Shown one piece after another: positions 11,601 through 12,505 of a DNA stretch of 12,505 bases. The position numbers and the translations under genes are program-made. The notes under the pieces were generated by a model. The model worked only from the letters and a program-made list of their open reading frames with translations. It was not told the DNA's origin and did not search any database. The stretch covers positions 1 through 12,505 of the forward strand of contig JAMOTU010000031.1 of NCBI GenBank assembly GCA_027062165.1, written 5' to 3'. The first letter of the stretch is position 1. Each line of letters opens with the position of its first letter. The DNA is from Candidatus Altimarinota bacterium (GTDB taxonomy: Bacteria; Patescibacteriota; Gracilibacteria; Absconditabacterales; Absconditicoccaceae).

Positions 11601-12504
11601 TATTAAATGATTCTTTTAATTGTGTAAAAGATATACCATCTTTTAATCCGAATTTCGCTGCTTTTTCTAAAATTTCTTCTTTTTTAAAAATAGATTCTTG
11701 TTCGGATAAAGCTTTTACTGCATTTTCAATTGCTTCATTTGTTTTATTTTGAATTTCGTTACTATTTAGAAGTGAAATATTATTTTGTAATTCTTTAACT
11801 TTATTTAAAGTTAAACATACTTTTTCAAATCTTTCTTTATTAGCTTCTAATAAAGCTTTTCTGTCAATTTCACCTTTCCATTCTCTCGTTTTCCAAGCCG
11901 CAAGCTGTCTTAATTCGTTTTCGCTTTTGTCCGGGTATTGTTTCTTTAAATCTTCTACAAGCTCATCGATTTGTTCGCTGCGTTTTGAAAATTCCTCTAA
12001 AACTTCTTTATTAATACCCTTAACTTCGAAAAATCCCTTATTTGCATTAGTTACCTCAATTTCAAAACCTAAATTTTTTAATTTTGAAGCTAATTCATTT
12101 CGATACAGTTGCCCCATTTTTATGTAATTTTGAAATATTTCTTTTGTTTCAATTGCTTTCCATTTACCATTTATCTGGGTCATATTAAGCACTAAAGCGT
12201 GTGTATGAAGACTTGGGTCAACGATAGTTTTTCCATTTTCATTAACAGGTCTAGCAATTTCGTGCGTAAATTTTGCAATGACTAAATTATTAGTATGTTC
12301 TAGTTTTGTTTCTCCATCTTGTGTAATTCTAGCGGCCGCATAATTTTTTTCTATTTCTTTTAAGATTTCGGAAACTGCGTTTTCGTGAGCTTCTTTAATT
12401 TGGTTTGCAAGTTCAGTATCCCCGTTTGCAAGTGCTGCTTCGTATAAAACGGATACGCTTTTTGGAGCGGAGAAAGTTAAATCTAAAGCCGCCCTAATTT
12501 TCTC
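8653..12504 (-). CDS. MobF-type conjugative relaxase-helicase (TrwC/TraI-like), start beyond window
   Basis: The frame is open through the right edge, giving 1283 residues here; a GTG/ATG near 12190 is internal. The first about 105 residues carry the TrwC core: LDLTFSAPKSVSVLYEAA, then AKFTHEIAR, then DPSLHTHALVLN. The histidines (about 81, 100 and 102) form the metal-binding HUH triad; the catalytic tyrosines would lie further right. A RecD-like superfamily 1 helicase follows: Walker A GDAGTGKT (about 390-397), Walker B LIVDEAS (about 469-475), GDVKQ (about 500-504), VLRQKD (about 530-535), ALTTYKSQGQ (about 771-780) and FYVTVTRAQ (about 798-806). Beyond it are two tandem 41-residue repeats starting DKPT..Q (about 885-967) and a long glutamate-rich coiled-coil tail (about 1165-1283). 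It would nick the transfer origin, remain covalently bound and unwind the transferred strand. Confidence 0.93.
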   Translation of the reverse strand, partial: EKIRAALDLTFSAPKSVSVLYEAALANGDTELANQIKEAHENAVSEILKEIEKNYAAARITQDGETKLEHTNNLVIAKFTHEIARPVNENGKTIVDPSLHTHALVLNMTQINGKWKAIETKEIFQNYIKMGQLYRNELASKLKNLGFEIEVTNANKGFFEVKGINKEVLEEFSKRSEQIDELVEDLKKQYPDKSENELRQLAAWKTREWKGEIDRKALLEANKERFEKVCLTLNKVKELQNNISLLNSNEIQNKTNEAIENAVKALSEQESIFKKEEILEKAAKFGLKDGISFTQLKESFNNFIQEKKLISLTKNFFTTEEIIKNEKEIINSLKNKNFVENIFSKKEALEKLNEYSKLKKEATGFELTKGQKEAAALILSSRDLVIGIQGDAGTGKTTMLKAVNELSENKVKLIGLSYTGKAASEIEKATTSQKTLENAGIKSQTIASFLSQVDKFTEEDLKQFKNAKLIVDEASMLGTKDMQKLINFAKAAKAQIILIGDVKQFKAIQAGDPFSLLQENGMKTAKMSEVLRQKDATLKKAVNYLNKFNAEKAFKVLNDKIIETNDPVKNITQEFLNKKALKNTDNLISLKNLDDKLIITNTNKLKNELNETIRKELKEKSLIDKQDFTFKVRENARLTPSQAFLSDNYEAGQKIFIQKEIKELGLRAGEEFEIIKKDDEKNTIFIKKGGEFKEINLKQYGLNLQVYNEFEKNFSIGEKIVFEKNDKKLKVNNGETGIIKNIDENGNIVVEKDGKEIKFNINEYNYLNHGYALTTYKSQGQTSKNVIAYLDAKTQNFNSFYVTVTRAQEDIKIFTNDKELLKDMVQLEQEKFNALNAFEKLKNQDKYLNAKIYYKLKNISQLYSIEIDKSLFKNEEKALEFIKQFEDKPTPKQLKVAESLANKYNINLDKDILNSKKELNNFINSYIDKPTENQINLAKNLAKQLHIDLDENILNSKKELSSFISKTLTTLNTSYKTENDFKQALDKFFEKIEKTEIGDFGTHIAENVTEALLEKEYFNLLNAAAKFKDVEALEKLFEKNSLFKEEMLQDKINLYAKALDIKKEEVLDKIYEKHAILNNLDEKEIESFKKLESFEKEFLIENLVEKREFLTQKETLDLEKLDAKIELIAEKLEEKGFDLEKILDFQTEAQVKLIDNFFELEEKREIDYLLEKNNLDKAFQTIQNSRFLDDFEKEIFTEKIFEKFEEPEILDQIAQKVEEKMEFEEKIAAVDEEEKFFENLEEKIEKIENEEEFDEEKIAEIEEKLEKMEEAEKEEVKEIENER

Positions 12505-12505
12505 T

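Noticed and set aside
9057..12127. Plus-strand frames of 60-140 codons opposite the relaxase
   Set aside because: They are hydrophobic Phe/Leu/Ser-rich shadows of the lysine- and glutamate-rich relaxase codons and have no ribosome binding sites or family resemblance.
8653..12192. Relaxase start at the GTG/ATG near 12190
   Set aside because: The frame is open to the window edge and the upstream 104 codons encode the TrwC core with the HUH histidines, so the start lies outside.

Overview
The window is a strongly AT-rich plasmid or plasmid-like mobile backbone. Iteron-based replication, ParA partition, two toxin-antitoxin pairs and a MobF-type conjugative relaxase lie together, and no chromosomal housekeeping gene is seen. 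Low GC, AAGGA-type ribosome binding sites and many promoters of the form TGnTATAAT without an obvious -35 box (the style known from Campylobacter and Helicobacter) suggest a Campylobacterota host, possibly a vent lineage such as Nautiliales. That host call is inference.

Left part (1-1361): a leftward operon relB-relE-parA, whose ParA runs off the left edge. It is driven from a symmetric operator/promoter at 1080-1106 that also faces rightward toward a small membrane protein.

Middle part (1371-5683): accessory genes around non-coding structure. Two small proteins share a C-terminal helix-turn-helix (1371-1769, 2078-2398) and a third, decayed copy lies at 4695-4929. An ATPase_2-type AAA protein (2441-3550), a HigB/HigA-type toxin-antitoxin pair (4059-4656) and an unrecognised acidic protein (5333-5683) complete the coding content. 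Two GC-rich elements about 3.2 kb apart in the same orientation (1908-2077, 5148-5295) share a folded structure with compensatory and wobble changes. A third, unrelated folded region fills the ATPase-to-HigB gap (3699-4000). A motif CTAWWTAG..ATGAAATA recurs in the intergenic stretches of this part only and is probably an operator.

Replication part (5705-7250): a hairpin terminator, four identical iterons (5914-5999) and an AT-rich stretch form the likely origin beside a leftward Rep_3 initiator. The rep promoter has its -10 box inside a single inverted iteron, which predicts autorepression.

Right part (7308-12505): an unknown protein, a divergent phage-CI-like repressor, a small TraK-like helix-turn-helix protein and a very large leftward relaxase-helicase. 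The relaxase is open at the right edge: its coding frame continues through the last base of the window and includes the HUH histidines.

The most unusual content is the set of structured RNA candidates and the helix-turn-helix/operator network between 1786 and 5300. I could not assign these RNAs to a known family from memory.
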